Assembly: GCA_964247055.1 (NCBI GenBank)
Contig: OZ176059.1
Span: 248,001 to 312,000, forward strand
Direction: 5' to 3'
Length of the DNA stretch: 64,000 nucleotides
Source of the DNA: Paragordius varius
Lineage: Eukaryota; Nematomorpha
In this document: positions 52,434 to 63,333 of the stretch, one piece after another
How positions within the stretch are numbered: position 1 is the first letter of the stretch
Layout of the letters: each line of letters starts with the position of its first letter
Position numbers and translations under genes: made by a program
The notes under the pieces: generated by a model
What the model was told of the DNA's origin: nothing
Database searches by the model: none
Seen by the model: only the letters and a program-made list of their open reading frames with translations

Positions 52434-52607
52434 CTTTTGACCGAGCTTAGAGCTTAATTTATTCAAATAAGGAAGCAATATAGTTTAAAGAGACTCAATT
52501 ATTTCTCACAACACCAACATTAAGGAAAAAATATCCAGACCACAATAATCAAACCTTAATTGTTTTTGAAGTTTTACATATGATACAAAATATATATAGA
52601 TAGTATT

Positions 52608-53985
52608 TCAATATATATATTTATTTTCTACAACAACAATTTGTCCAGTATAAGCACCAATAAATAAAATGTGTTTGGTTTCATGATCATACAAAATGTA
52701 CATAAAAGGCGTAGCCGTGAATTCATAAGTGTTCCCTGATGTATCCGATTCTCCAATAGGTGTCGCAGCAGACGCCACAGTCCCATTTTCTTTCACTGAA
52801 AGGCTTTATTAACTAAACTTGAATCATATAAATTCTTTTTGGAATCCTTCGTAATTCCTGAAAAATCGCCACCCTAAATTATTTTATAACAGTGTCAAAA
52901 AATAAAACATATATTTGGTGGTATATTTTTTTCAAAATAAAATTAACCAAACGATACTTTTTAGTCAATGAATACCAATGATTTTATAAATGATAGTGAG
53001 TTTTAATCTAAGTGGTATTAAATTTTAAAGTTCTGTTCTCGTTTAAAACTATTATATCTTTGCCTAAAAATCTTGCGTACGCCCAAATTTTCTAGGGACT
53101 TAATCAAATTAAGATCAGATAGTGTCTGGAAAACTGGCAAAACAACATGAACATCAACAGCATTGACACTCTCTATGTACCGTTGTATCCTATCAACCGT
53201 TAAAGCCTTAATCAAAGTAGATATGGTTTTAGCGGGTGGCTAAATGACATACAAGGCAAATCTCGCAGAGAATAAGGCAATTTCAAAACTTTAAGGTTTT
53301 CATCCGTGTCCTCCATCGGTTCTTCAAAGTAGAGGAGCGTTTTTTCACCACGCATACATTTTAATAAAAGGACTTTCCCGTCATCGCGGCGAAAACTTTG
53401 CTTGGCAGATAGCTTACAATCAAATGATTGTCTCCAATGATCTTCTAAATTAATCGTACTAGTCAAACATTGGCGTATTCTTCGTAATGAATCCCGGAAC
53501 CAATTAATTCCTAATCAAGCCTTTGGTAGTACGGGCCACATCCTCATTATGGTATTTCGTGCACTAACTGGCGCAGCATGAAAATCAAGTGACTTAGCTT
53601 CACTCATATAATATAAGCTAACATTTTTAAGGTAAAATATGATGTCAGAGTAGAGGCCGGATGATATGGTAATATTACTTGAAGCTTGCAAGCTTTGCAA
53701 CATGGTTAGGAATGAACGTTGCAAAGCCAGTTGGTTATTCCCATGTTCATGATTCCTAGAAAGGCTCGGTACCAAATTGTATTGGAGTCCGTTAAATAGT
53801 TCATCAAATGTTTTACCACGCAATCCCGTCATCACCGCACTCAAACAATGGCCAATGTTAGTTGGGGAAAAAACTAGTGAAACATCCTTATACATATCCT
53901 GCAAAAGTTTGATGAAAAAGGCATGATTAGCAGACTCAAATCAATATATTTCGTGACCGTTTTACAAATGACAGGGTAAAAAAGC
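52608..53985 (-). pseudogene. Serpin pseudogene, copy L
   Basis: Decayed partner of the intact serpin at 61711. Blocks align in order: DMYKDVSLVFSPTNIGHCLS, QRSFLTMLQSLQAS, YYMSEAKSLDFHAAP, NLEDHWRQSF, LKVLKLPY, FQTLSDLNLIKSLENLGV, then exon 2 with ENGTVASAATPIGE and FMYILYDHETKHILFIGAY. The signal peptide has a large deletion, about nine residues are missing after FYL (near 53.62 kb), and frame breaks occur near 53.95, 53.54, 53.50, 53.27 and 52.8 kb. The intron donor GT has become GC. The stop is also displaced downstream. At least six lesions make expression of a serpin fold very unlikely. The reactive-loop region differs markedly from the intact copy. Confidence 0.85.
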
Positions 53986-54899
53986 ATAAACATTTGAAAA
54001 TAATCATATCAACAATCAAAAAATAGTGTTGTATAAAAAATTTTAACCTTTAGCTCATTTAAACCCTTATTTTTTTATTACATTATAAACTGAATTATGC
54101 AAATAACAATGGCTCGCTTACAATAAAACATGCATTAAAGAGCTATTTTACATGGGTTTAAATCTACTATAGCTTTGCATTGTGGAATTATATTCCATTC
54201 AAATTTAAAGACTTTTTTTAGATAATTTTATGTTACTGAATATTTGATTTAATGATTTACGTAAAGTTATAATATTAAAAGTTTCCTTTTATGAACCCAA
54301 CGAAATGTATATATTTCTTTCAAAAGTTATAATTCTATGAGTTGAGCTGATCACAAGATATAATCAAAGTAGCTGTATGTATTATTCGCTAAATTATACT
54401 TATTTGTAAGATGTTAATCATCATATCATAACGGAATACATTTTTATATAAAATTTGGCCTTTGTTAAAATTAAACTTAATGGCATTGATTTCTGATGCA
54501 TATACTTAAAATGTAAATACCAAATTCAAATGATACAAATATATATCGACCCAAAATCCTGGAAGCTGATTGGGTTTTAAAGGATTACACGTAAAAGTGC
54601 ATCTTTACACAGTAATTTAAACTGGTAAACTGAAAAGTTATTAAATGGCAAAAGACATTTGTGTTATGCAAAAGGCTCATATTTAAGAGAGAGAGAGATA
54701 TATAAACCGCTAAACCATTGATTAAACAGTCAAATAATCGATTATTAAATAACCTTTTTCTATAACTTAAAAAAAGGAATTGAAAAAAATTGCTTGTTTA
54801 GAAAATTATTATCGGTTAATTCTTTTTTTGCGAAGTTTTAGGACATTTTTTTACGTTACTTAATGAAAACAGGTAAAATATAAAATGGAATTCCATGTG

Positions 54900-54911
54900 C
54901 CCCCCCCCCCC
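54900..54911. repeat. C12 homopolymer run
   Basis: Twelve consecutive C residues (TGTGC then Cs then TTCTTC), exceptional in this AT-rich window. A G13 run lies 1.9 kb away in the same spacer. Confidence 0.9.
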
Positions 54912-55104
54912 TTCTTCTGAGTCCGTAAATTAACCAGCGCCTATTAAACCAATCATATCATTATACACTGCTCACTTGAATATGCACGAAAAGACAAAAA
55001 TAATAAAGAAAAGTAAATCCAAACACTATTATATCTTGGAGATAATTTATAAATGAATGTTAACATATTTTGATCATGTCATGCGATCGAATTATTTAGA
55101 CAAG

Positions 55105-55262
55105 GACATATGTTTTGGAAAGGTAGAAGGGTATGAAAAAAATACAAGGTCGACCGCAGATACTGTAGTTTGATGTGATAAAAGAGGATACTAAGATGAC
55201 ATTAAAACATTTGAATGTAGCGGTAAATGATCGAAATGGAATCAATAATGCACGTTTTAGAT
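55105..55262 (+). mobile_element. Non-LTR retrotransposon (LINE) ORF2 C-terminal relic
   Basis: The plus strand encodes DVIKEDTKMTLKHLNVAVND followed by RNGINNARFR. This resembles the conserved tail of many LINE ORF2 proteins, which have the pattern GRP..W.D.VKED..., then a Leu-rich stretch, then DR..WR. A GRP-like remnant precedes it in another frame (AAGGTCGACCGCAG). The fragment is short, has stops around it, and no endonuclease or polymerase part is visible. Confidence 0.4.
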
Positions 55263-55779
55263 CCAAAATGTCGCTTGTTTCGTCTTGGCAATAACCAACA
55301 ACCAAGTTTAAATTATGTTCTATTTCATCCTGATAATGTGCAAATCTAAATTAATTCTAAACATATTTTTGTTATCTTTTTACATTATTTTTTGCCGTAT
55401 GAAATATCAATTTTATTAGAAACTTATGAAATGTTAAATTTTGTTTTTTAAGAAATGCTAGCTGGTCCTGTTACGCTTTGTGACATAGTCTCACCGATAA
55501 TTATTGTTAATAATTTGCAATAAATAGAAGTAATGGAGATAAAAAATAATAAAAAACATATTTAATAAAAAGAATGTCTTTATTTATTTTTTACGGGTTT
55601 ATGCATAGGCTCAAATATTGTTTACTCGAAATTGACCATATTTAAACTGTCGCTTAGTTAATATTCAACTATCATTGGATTTATTTTAGGATTTTCGTTT
55701 CACGAAATCATGGTTAAAAATTTTATTTTGAAATTGTGTTCACACAGCTGGGATCAAGGGATATAAAAAGAAATCATTT

Positions 55780-56790
55780 GTGCCCCATTCTTAAAGGAAA
55801 GAATGATATACGAATTCCCTCAGAAATCTATTTAACTGTCGCATGGCTTCTTAAGTTTTTCACAAAACCAGGTCATTTTGTATGGTGTATCAGTTAAACC
55901 GGCAGACCTCTACCCATAGACCTATATGGAAAAAGCGAAAAGTTAAATTCTTTGCTCTTATGGGGCAAATATTTGGAATCATCTTTGATACCATCGTCTC
56001 ATGGGTTATTTGAAAAAATACCTCAACACTCAATAATCGTTACGATGACATATTTTAAGGGCATAAAAACCCCAAATTAACATCAAAAAGCCTGACCTCC
56101 AATTAAGGTAATATAAGCTTTTAAGAGCTCATATGGCTTCATAATGTTTCTGTAATTTAGCTCCAAAACAACATAATTTCTATATAGTGGCGCAGTTTCT
56201 GGCGGGTAGTTCCTAACCCAGGGGCAGGTATAAATATGAGCAAAATTTATGCCTTTATATGGGGATAGAATTATCATGGACATATTTTCCTATTAAGTCT
56301 CATAGGTTTTCTGAAATTTAGCTCCAAAGGGAGGCTGTATCCATATGGTGACGCAGTTTTCCGCGGGTAGCCCCCTACCCGGAGGCCTTAAAATAGACGT
56401 TGGATAAAAAATTTTGCCCTTTTACGGAGATACCTGGAATCATAATTGATTCCATATGCTCTCATTAGTTTTTGAAATAATTGCTTCAAATTCTATGGTG
56501 GCGCATTTTTTAGGGCGCGAATGGCCCAATTAACGGCTAATTTTGGAAAACTACACGATTTAAATTTATGCCTTTACGGATAATATTTTAAGCACCTATA
56601 GATCTCATATGGCCTGATCGGTTTTCTGAAATTCATCCCCAAAAGCACGCTATTTCCAGACGCGACAGTTTTTAGCGGGTATCTCCTTACCCAGCAGCCA
56701 ATATAAAAAAACGTACGACTAAAATTCTTGCCTTTCAACAGGAAATACTTGAAATCCTTTTGATTTTTACGGTGTTATACCTTGGGCGAA
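55780..56790. repeat. Degenerate tandem repeat, period about 150-160 bases
   Basis: An anchor motif of the form GCGCAGTTTYTGGCGGGTAG recurs at about 56190, 56351, 56501 (worn) and 56661, with a related block near 55883. Each unit also repeats a TCTCATATGGCTT-like motif, a TTTCTGAAATTTAGCTCC motif and a TTTATGCCTTTAYGGGGAT motif. Units differ by many substitutions and small indels, so the array is old. It is more GC-rich than its surroundings. Confidence 0.65.
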
Positions 56791-56843
56791 AAAAATTCAA
56801 TTTTTTTGCGGACTTAGTTTTTTTTGAAAAAAATAGCATTTTA

Positions 56844-56856
56844 GGGGGGGGGGGGG
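56844..56856. repeat. G13 homopolymer run
   Basis: Thirteen consecutive G residues followed by AGCGGGTT and then AACAGGGCC, a potential quadruplex-forming tract. It borders a block (to about 57070) that is clearly more GC-rich than the spacer average. Confidence 0.9.
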
Positions 56857-57291
56857 AGCGGGTTAAAACAGGGCCTAAGTTAAAAAAGAAGCTGACTATG
56901 TGCGGCGCAATCAAAAAGTATAAAAATCATAATTGAAATCGAATGGTCCAACACGCTTTCCGGAAAATTGTTTTAAAGACAGGATTTTTGTGGACATGTT
57001 TTCAAAAAAAACCGTTTTTTACAAGGGGTGAGTCCGAACTGGGGGCCAAATTCAAAAAAAGGGCGAAACCGGGGCATTTATTAATCATTATATTTTTTCA
57101 ACATTTGATTTGAATGATTCTACCGGTTTTTACGGAAACAGATCACAAAGCCAGCATTTTCCATTTTTATAAATATTTAGATTAGATATTATTAGGAAGT
57201 TTATTATAAAAGATGCTCAATATTATTTTTTTATCAAAAAAAATGCGGGAAGGGCATTAATGAATCAAGAGTTGTTCACTCACTTTATTTT

Positions 57292-57331
57292 GTTATTATA
57301 TTTTGTCCGTATAATTCCAATGTTTACTGTA
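57292..57331. mobile_element. Family A MITE, one end only
   Basis: TATATTTTGTCCGTATAATT followed by CCAATGTTTACTGTA is the terminal repeat of the Tc1/mariner-type MITE. The other arm is missing, so this is a solo end. Confidence 0.5.
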
Positions 57332-57894
57332 TATTTTGACGGCTGTGGTATGAATGAATTGTTCATTATTTAGACCATAACAAAACCCTAATTGTTTAGA
57401 TACATTTCGATGTGTGATTAATTCAATTCGCTTTTAAGAAAGACCTTAGAATCTATATCGACTTCGAATTACATCTTGTGTCCTGTTGTAATATAATTTA
57501 GCATTTAAAATTGAAAAACAAATTATATACAATATGTTATATAATCATCACGAATCTCCATAAAGGCCATTGCCCAAATTTAAAAAATGGTCCGTCCGTT
57601 GCCAAAATTAAAATAATTTCTCAGCCGCTGACTGACTCATTTTTCATTTTATCAATCTGAGAGCATCGGTATCAGCTAATCAGTAATAAGATTTGCAAAG
57701 TCATTTTTTGTTTAGAGTAAAATGGTTTCCTTTTGTTTGGTTCAGTAGATTTTTTGGTAATAATATTATTTATGGCTATGAATTGACTGCATTCATATGC
57801 GGTAAGTCTTTTATGCCTGTCATAAAGTCTAACCCTATTAGTTTTTTACCAAGGAACTTCCACTGTGAATTTTTTTAGCTATATAATGGTACAC

Positions 57895-58060
57895 TTAAGT
57901 CGTTTTCTCGGCTAATCCATTTGACTTTGGTAAATTACAATAAATTTGTTTTTTCAGTAAATTATTAAAATAAATGATGTGAAATCTGTTTGCGTTAGGA
58001 AACTCAATCGATATATATATATCCAGATTTTCCCAATGAAAATATATGAAATAACTTTTA
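57895..58060 (-). mobile_element. LTR-element integrase fossil
   Basis: A minus-strand stretch includes YCNLPKSNGLAEKT, matching the conserved PQSNGLAER-type segment of Ty3/gypsy-like integrase catalytic domains. It is a small isolated remnant with no terminal repeats or other pol domains recognised, so it is an old broken copy. Confidence 0.4.
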
Positions 58061-58435
58061 AATATTAAGCCGTTATCAATCAACCGGCTATGTCTATTAA
58101 AAAAGATAGCTTTAAAGTTCCAATTCTATAATTGTTCTCTTTTATATTGAGTTACAGAATCAATGCTGCCTCAATTCGTTTTAAATTTATGTATATTGTT
58201 GGCCAAACTACAGATTATCCTGCAGGAATCGGAAGCTATTTAACTGTAATATCAAGTTTAATCGTCAAAACAATATTCCTTTAGAGAATTATTCATACCC
58301 CATTTATAAATTTTAAATAAATATATTTAAATTAAATAGTCATGATTTGACATTGATCGTATTTGATAATACCAAACTGTTTTACTTATTTATCTATAAT
58401 GTTAATATTAGGTAGACCCAACCAATGAGATACAA

Positions 58436-58704
58436 TAAAGATTCAAATTATACTAACAAAACTTATAAATATAAGACAAAAATTTATTTCTAAAGACAAT
58501 CATATTTTTTTTAAACCTTAATTTACCCTATTAAAATCCTTTAATAACAATAGTAAAATATGTAATTTGAGTTAATTGTATACTTTGATGTTTAAAAACA
58601 ATGAGATATTTGAAAAACAGAATTTAAAAAGTATGGTTGTCTTTTAGAAAAAATATTTGTTTATATATTTTGGGTTTGTCCGTATAATTTCAATTTTTAC
58701 TGTA
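58436..58704. mobile_element. Tc1/mariner-type MITE family A
   Basis: Left end AAGATTCAAATTATACTAAC then AAAACTTATAAATATAAGAC. Centre has ATGTTTAAAAACAATGAGAT. Right inner block AAAAAGTATGGTTGTCTTTT, right end GGTTTGTCCGTATAATTTCA then ATTTTTACTGTA. No coding capacity. Confidence 0.65.
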
Positions 58705-59541
58705 TATTCCCAAAATATACCAACTAATACAAAGTGTATTTATAAATATATGAAAATTCACAAGTTACGGTATAATTTTAAAATATAATTTATCATGAAT
58801 AAATGATAATAATTATAAAATTGTAATGTGAACATCCAAACTTTAATAATTTGTCCTGCTTCGTTGTAAGTTCGTCGAAACCTTATTGTAAGTTTATAAA
58901 ACGGTCGCATATAATCAGCATAATTATAATAATGGTCATAATTATAAAAAAAATTGGACTCCACAATTTTCGGAAAAAAGTCAAATTTATATGTAGAGGT
59001 GGATACCAAGGTCGAAATTTACGAAACGCGTAATAATTTTTACTTTAATCAAACAAATACAACCATTACGAGTTTACATGCTATAGAAGTTTTCGGAGAA
59101 ATTGGTTTTTAAAATTCTTTGAAGATATGGCTTTTAGGAAAATGGTACAGACATAAGCTTAGGCTAAACGGGGTAATTAATGAAGGTGGTTTTTTTATGT
59201 TTGGCGCATTTATATAAAATTTAATGAATGGGCTCACACATCTTTTACAAGGCCTAAAAACACGATTTTGTGAACTTGAATTCTTTGAAAACCAGATTAT
59301 ACGCGGGGTAAAGCGAGAAACGATTATATTAAAAAGATGGACCGATTAAGCTCGGGTCATGAATAATTAAATGTATATATTTGAATGAGGTCCCAAGATT
59401 TGCGGGAAATTGCTTTAATAGATTTTAGTTAGTCGCATGCTAATCCTTTTGTTAAAAATGTGTTAATTAAAAAAACATACTATTTTCAGCCTTATCCCTA
59501 ATAATAATTTTATTAACCACATAATCACTTAGCATCTAAAG

Positions 59542-59814
59542 CAGGAGTGTCTAAAACAATTGGCTTCGCGGGGCATATCTGAAAAATATATGGGTATTAA
59601 CAAAAATTTTATTAGAATTTAGATCTAAGACTATAAAACATCTATTTCTTTTAATTAAATTTTTGCCAGTTCTATGCCGAAATTCGGGAATATCGTAAAA
59701 TTAGTTTAAATAAATAATTTCTTATTAGTCAAATTTTGTATTTGAAATTTCTCGTGGGCGGCACAATTCTGTAGTGTCGCATGCGGATCGGGTGCCGCGT
59801 GTTGGACACCTATG
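59542..59814. mobile_element. hAT-type MITE
   Basis: Left end CAGGAGTGTCTAAAACAATT then GGCTTCGCGGGGCATATC. Right end TGTCGCATGCGGATCGGGTG then CCGCGTGTTGGACACCTATG. Inverted ends and GC-rich subterminal motifs match the family. Confidence 0.6.
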
Positions 59815-60256
59815 ATTTAAGGCAATTAAATATTCTTAATTTAATTATTTTCTTATCATTTTAAATTTTTATACCCTTTAACTAAAACATAAATCTATTG
59901 TATGTGTTCTCCATGGATCATATAATTCCTCCCTTTTTAGTGAAAAACTAAAATTTTATCTAAATATAATAAGATTATTATGTGATAATTCAATTTTCTT
60001 GCAGAATCTAACATAAATATGACATAGTAAATGAGGATGTCAAACATCTCAATTATAATTTTTGTCAATCGCATTATGTTTTAATATATTCGGTGATTAA
60101 TTAAAATCGCGGCTAAAAATATACAGCGCACCCCCAATATGGTCTCCCGATTTCATAATGAATATTAATAATCAGCGCCTATACAATCACATTAATATAA
60201 GGGCCTACTTTTTACATTATGATAATGAGAAAAGCCAAATAAATTTTGGGCATACG

Positions 60257-60471
60257 TGTTATCAATGGAAAAATTAAAATTATACGGACAAAATAAAAAA
60301 AGACAATTTTTTTTAATTGATTGCGTTACCAATATATATCTCTAATTTATATTCCATTTTAAAAGTTATATTATAAAAATCAACATATAAAAACTATAAT
60401 TTTCTTTTAGGAGAAAATATTTGTCTTTATATTTTTACGTTTTGCCCGTATAATTTCAATTTTTACTGTAT
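60257..60471. mobile_element. Tc1/mariner-type MITE family A, internally shortened
   Basis: Left end GAAAAATTAAAATTATACGG then ACAAAATAAAAAAAGAC. Right end TACGTTTTGCCCGTATAATT then TCAATTTTTACTGTA. The centre retains GCGTTACCAATATATATCTC but the left inner block is missing, giving about 215 bases against 280 in the fuller copies. Confidence 0.6.
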
Positions 60472-61656
60472 CTTTTTGATTCTCATAGAATGGATATTCT
60501 ATATTGAATTCTTTTTCTCCATTAATTTAAGAATTTATATTCAAAAGATAAAATATTGCAAATCCCAACTAAATCTTACTATCTAAAGTATGAAACATGT
60601 TTTGACTGTTTTATCAATTACGGGCCGCATCTCGATTATAAAATACGACAAAGGACCGCATACCAAAAATATAAAAAACCACTGGAATCAATGCGACCAA
60701 ATGAAGCTGTATTGTTACATATAAAAAGATTAATTGGTTAAATTTATGACAAAAATGATAAATTATTGTTAATAATTATAATTATAAAAGATATTTCTTT
60801 CAACTAGGTCGAAAAATGCAAGCTATACACTTTTGTTTATTTTTTGTATTTTTTGGGAAGTGGGCAACAAAAAAATCCTAGATCACATGAGGTCAGAGTC
60901 GTAGCTAGATGGGGAATGTGTTAAAATTTCTTAATTTTATTTTAAAAAAAGGGTATTTAAAAGTTATTATTTTGAAAATACATTGGACATGATCACGGTT
61001 TGATTTTTTTATTTTTTTAAATGCAAGGGTTCGCATGGATGGAGGGAGCCAGAAATGCAAGCTACGCCTCTGCGATAGTACAAGCGTTTTGTCATTCATA
61101 ATCTTTACAGTGTACACAAATACACCACTTAGATTAATTATTTAAAAGTCATAGCAATAATGGTTCAATTCACAATTTTATAGAAGCGAAATCTTATAGC
61201 CCAAGATTAACTCAATATTAAACATTTTGGGGATATCTATATTTATACAATTTTAATCATTCAAAAATATGGTTTTAGATTTAGCAGTTTTTAACAATAA
61301 ATATGAATTTAAAGTTTTTCTACAAAAATATCCATCATTTTCATGATTTAACTTTACATACTTTTCACAACTACTTTGAATATACCCTTTGAATTGGGTA
61401 ACTCATTAAAATAAACTTTATACATAAAAAGGTTGATTTCATAAAAATACAAAAACTATAATCTTGAATGTTATACATACCCCTAAATAATTAAATAGCA
61501 ATATTCAGGTAAATAAATTTTTAAAACATATATTTAAAATTTGAATAACCATGATTGTACAATGTAACCTACTGGCTCTTAAATGTATGTTTTATTGTAA
61601 GCGAGGCGTTATTTGCATAAGTGAGTTTATAATGAATAAAAAGGAGATATTTAGGG

Positions 61657-61663
61657 TATAAAA
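61657..61663 (+). promoter_or_regulatory. TATA box of the intact serpin gene
   Basis: TTAGGGTATAAAAGTGTGAT, 48 bases upstream of the start codon. The matching place in the pseudogene copy reads AAGGGTTTAAATGAGC on the minus strand, so the box is lost there. Confidence 0.65.
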
Positions 61664-61710
61664 GTGTGATATTTGGGATAGAATAAAATATTTGTAATAA
61701 TTTTTTAAAT

Positions 61711-63047
61711 ATGATTTTTTTCAAATCCTTATGCTTATTTGCTATCGCGGCTTTGTTCTGTGTAAGCGATTACCCTGTCATTTGTAAAACGGTCACGAAT
61801 TCAATTGATTTGAGTCTGGCTAATCATGCCTTTTCCATCAAACTTTTGCAGGATATGTATAAGGATGTTTCGTTAGTTTTTTCACCCACCAACATTGGCC
61901 ATTGTTTGAGTGCGCTGATGACGGGATTGCGTGGAGATACATTTGATGAACTATTTACTGGGCTTCAGTACCATTTGGTTCCTAAACTTGCCAAGGTTAA
62001 ATCTCTAAATGGAATTAACCAGGTGGCTTTGCAACGTTCATTCCTAACCATGTTGCAAAGCTTGCAAGCTTCAGGAAACGTTAGTATATCATCTGGCCTC
62101 TATTCTGACAACACATTTTACCTTACAGATAAATTTGTTAAGGCTGTTAGCTCATATTATATGAGTGAAGCTAAATCGCTTGATTTTCATGCTGCGCCCG
62201 ATAATGCACGAAATAGCATTAATGAGGATGTGGCCCGTGCTACTAAAGGCTTGATTGAGGACCTATTGGCCCCAGGATCTATTACCGAGGATACGAAAAT
62301 GGTGTTGACTAGTACGATTCAGTTTGAAGATCATTGGAGGCAATCTTTTAATGATAAACTTTCGGCTGATCGAGACTTTTTGCGCGATGACGGGGAAACA
62401 GTTTCGCTAAAGATGATGCATGGTAGACAAAAACGTCCCTACTTTGAAGAACCGATGGAAGGCAAGGAAAGCGAAAACCTTAAAGTTTTGAAATTGCCTT
62501 ACCTATCTGCGAGATTTGCCTTGTATGTCATTATGCCACCTGCTCAAACCATGTCTACTTTGATTAAGACTCTAACGGTTGATAAGCTAAAACGGTATAT
62601 TAAGAGCGTGGATGCGGTTGACATTGAAATTGCTATGCCAATATTCCAAACACTTTCTGACCTTAATTTGATTGAGGCATTGGAGAATATGGGAGTACAC
62701 AAGATTTTTAGGTAAACATTGTTTATTTATTTTATAACTTTTTAACACAGGAAAAGAACTTAAAAATATTATGTATTTTTACTATTATATAATAATTTAG
62801 GGCGGATGGCGATTTTACAGGAATAACCAAGGACCCTAGATCGGATTTGCATGTTTCAACTTTGGTTCATAAAGCCTTTCTTAAAGTGCATGAAAATGGG
62901 ACTGTGGCGGCTGCTGCGACAGCTGCTGGAGCATCGGTTACATCAGCTACCCCTTATGAATTTATGGCTACGCATCCTTTTATGTACATTTTGTATGATC
63001 ATGAAACCAAACACATTTTATTTATTGGCGCTTATACTGGACATTAA
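61711..63047 (+). CDS. Secreted inhibitory-type serpin, copy R (intact)
   Basis: Two exons, 61711-62711 and 62801-63047, joined in phase 2, giving 415 residues, a normal serpin length. The N-terminus is a signal peptide (FFKSLCLFAIAALFCV). Serpin landmarks appear in order: VFSPTNIGHCLSALMTGLRG, VLTSTIQFEDHWRQSF, VLKLPYLSARFALYVIMPP, then FMATHPFMYILYDHE and HILFIGAYTG, the family C-terminal signature. The hinge ENGTVAAAATAA fits the consensus of inhibitory serpins. Counting from the hinge Glu as P17 puts Thr-Ser (in ASVTSATP) at P1-P1', but the loop is about three residues short, so this is uncertain. A TATA box lies 48 bases upstream and AATAAA-like signals follow the stop. The unrecognised secreted gene follows 286 bases downstream, as in the inverted copy. 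The protease target is unknown. Confidence 0.92.
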
Positions 63048-63263
63048 ATTGTTGTATAAAAAATAAAATAAATTGAATTAGTACATATATAATTTTTATT
63101 GTTAACGAATGTTGGTGTTTGCTCGCCTATCGTAATTATCACAAAACTTACCAAAACAATTAAGTAGGTGTTGCCTGTGGTCTGTATATCAACTATTTGC
63201 AAATGTTGTCTATTGTAAGATTAAAATATTTGAATAAATTAACATCTGAGCTCTGTCGGAAAG

Positions 63264-63270
63264 TATAAAA
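63264..63270 (+). promoter_or_regulatory. TATA box of secreted-protein gene, copy R
   Basis: GGAAAGTATAAAAACCACGC, 64 bases upstream of the start codon at 63334. Conserved with the twin gene on the minus strand (AAGTATAAAAGCC). Confidence 0.65.
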
Positions 63271-63333
63271 ACCACGCTACAAACGGACTAAAATTATTTC
63301 CATCTTTTGATTTTCAAAATTCGTTCTTTTATA

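Larger units (their letters stand above)
54200..61560. other. Spacer of the inverted duplication
   Basis: About 7.4 kb between the two arms. Contents: C12 run (54900-54911), LINE relic (55105-55262), degenerate tandem repeats (55780-56790), a relatively GC-rich block with a G13 run (56.84-57.07 kb), an integrase fossil (about 57.9-58.06 kb), MITEs at 58.4, 59.5 and 60.3 kb, and otherwise featureless AT-rich sequence. Open frames at 58758-59009, 60556-60741 and 60905-61117 have no support as genes. Confidence 0.55.

Noticed and set aside
52608-53985. Left serpin as a functional gene with unusual splicing
   Set aside because: Deleted signal peptide, several frame breaks inside conserved strands and a changed splice donor make this untenable.
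60556-60741. 61-codon plus-strand frame
   Set aside because: Reasonable composition, but no acceptor or donor context linking it to other exons, no recognised domain and no duplicate; left unannotated.
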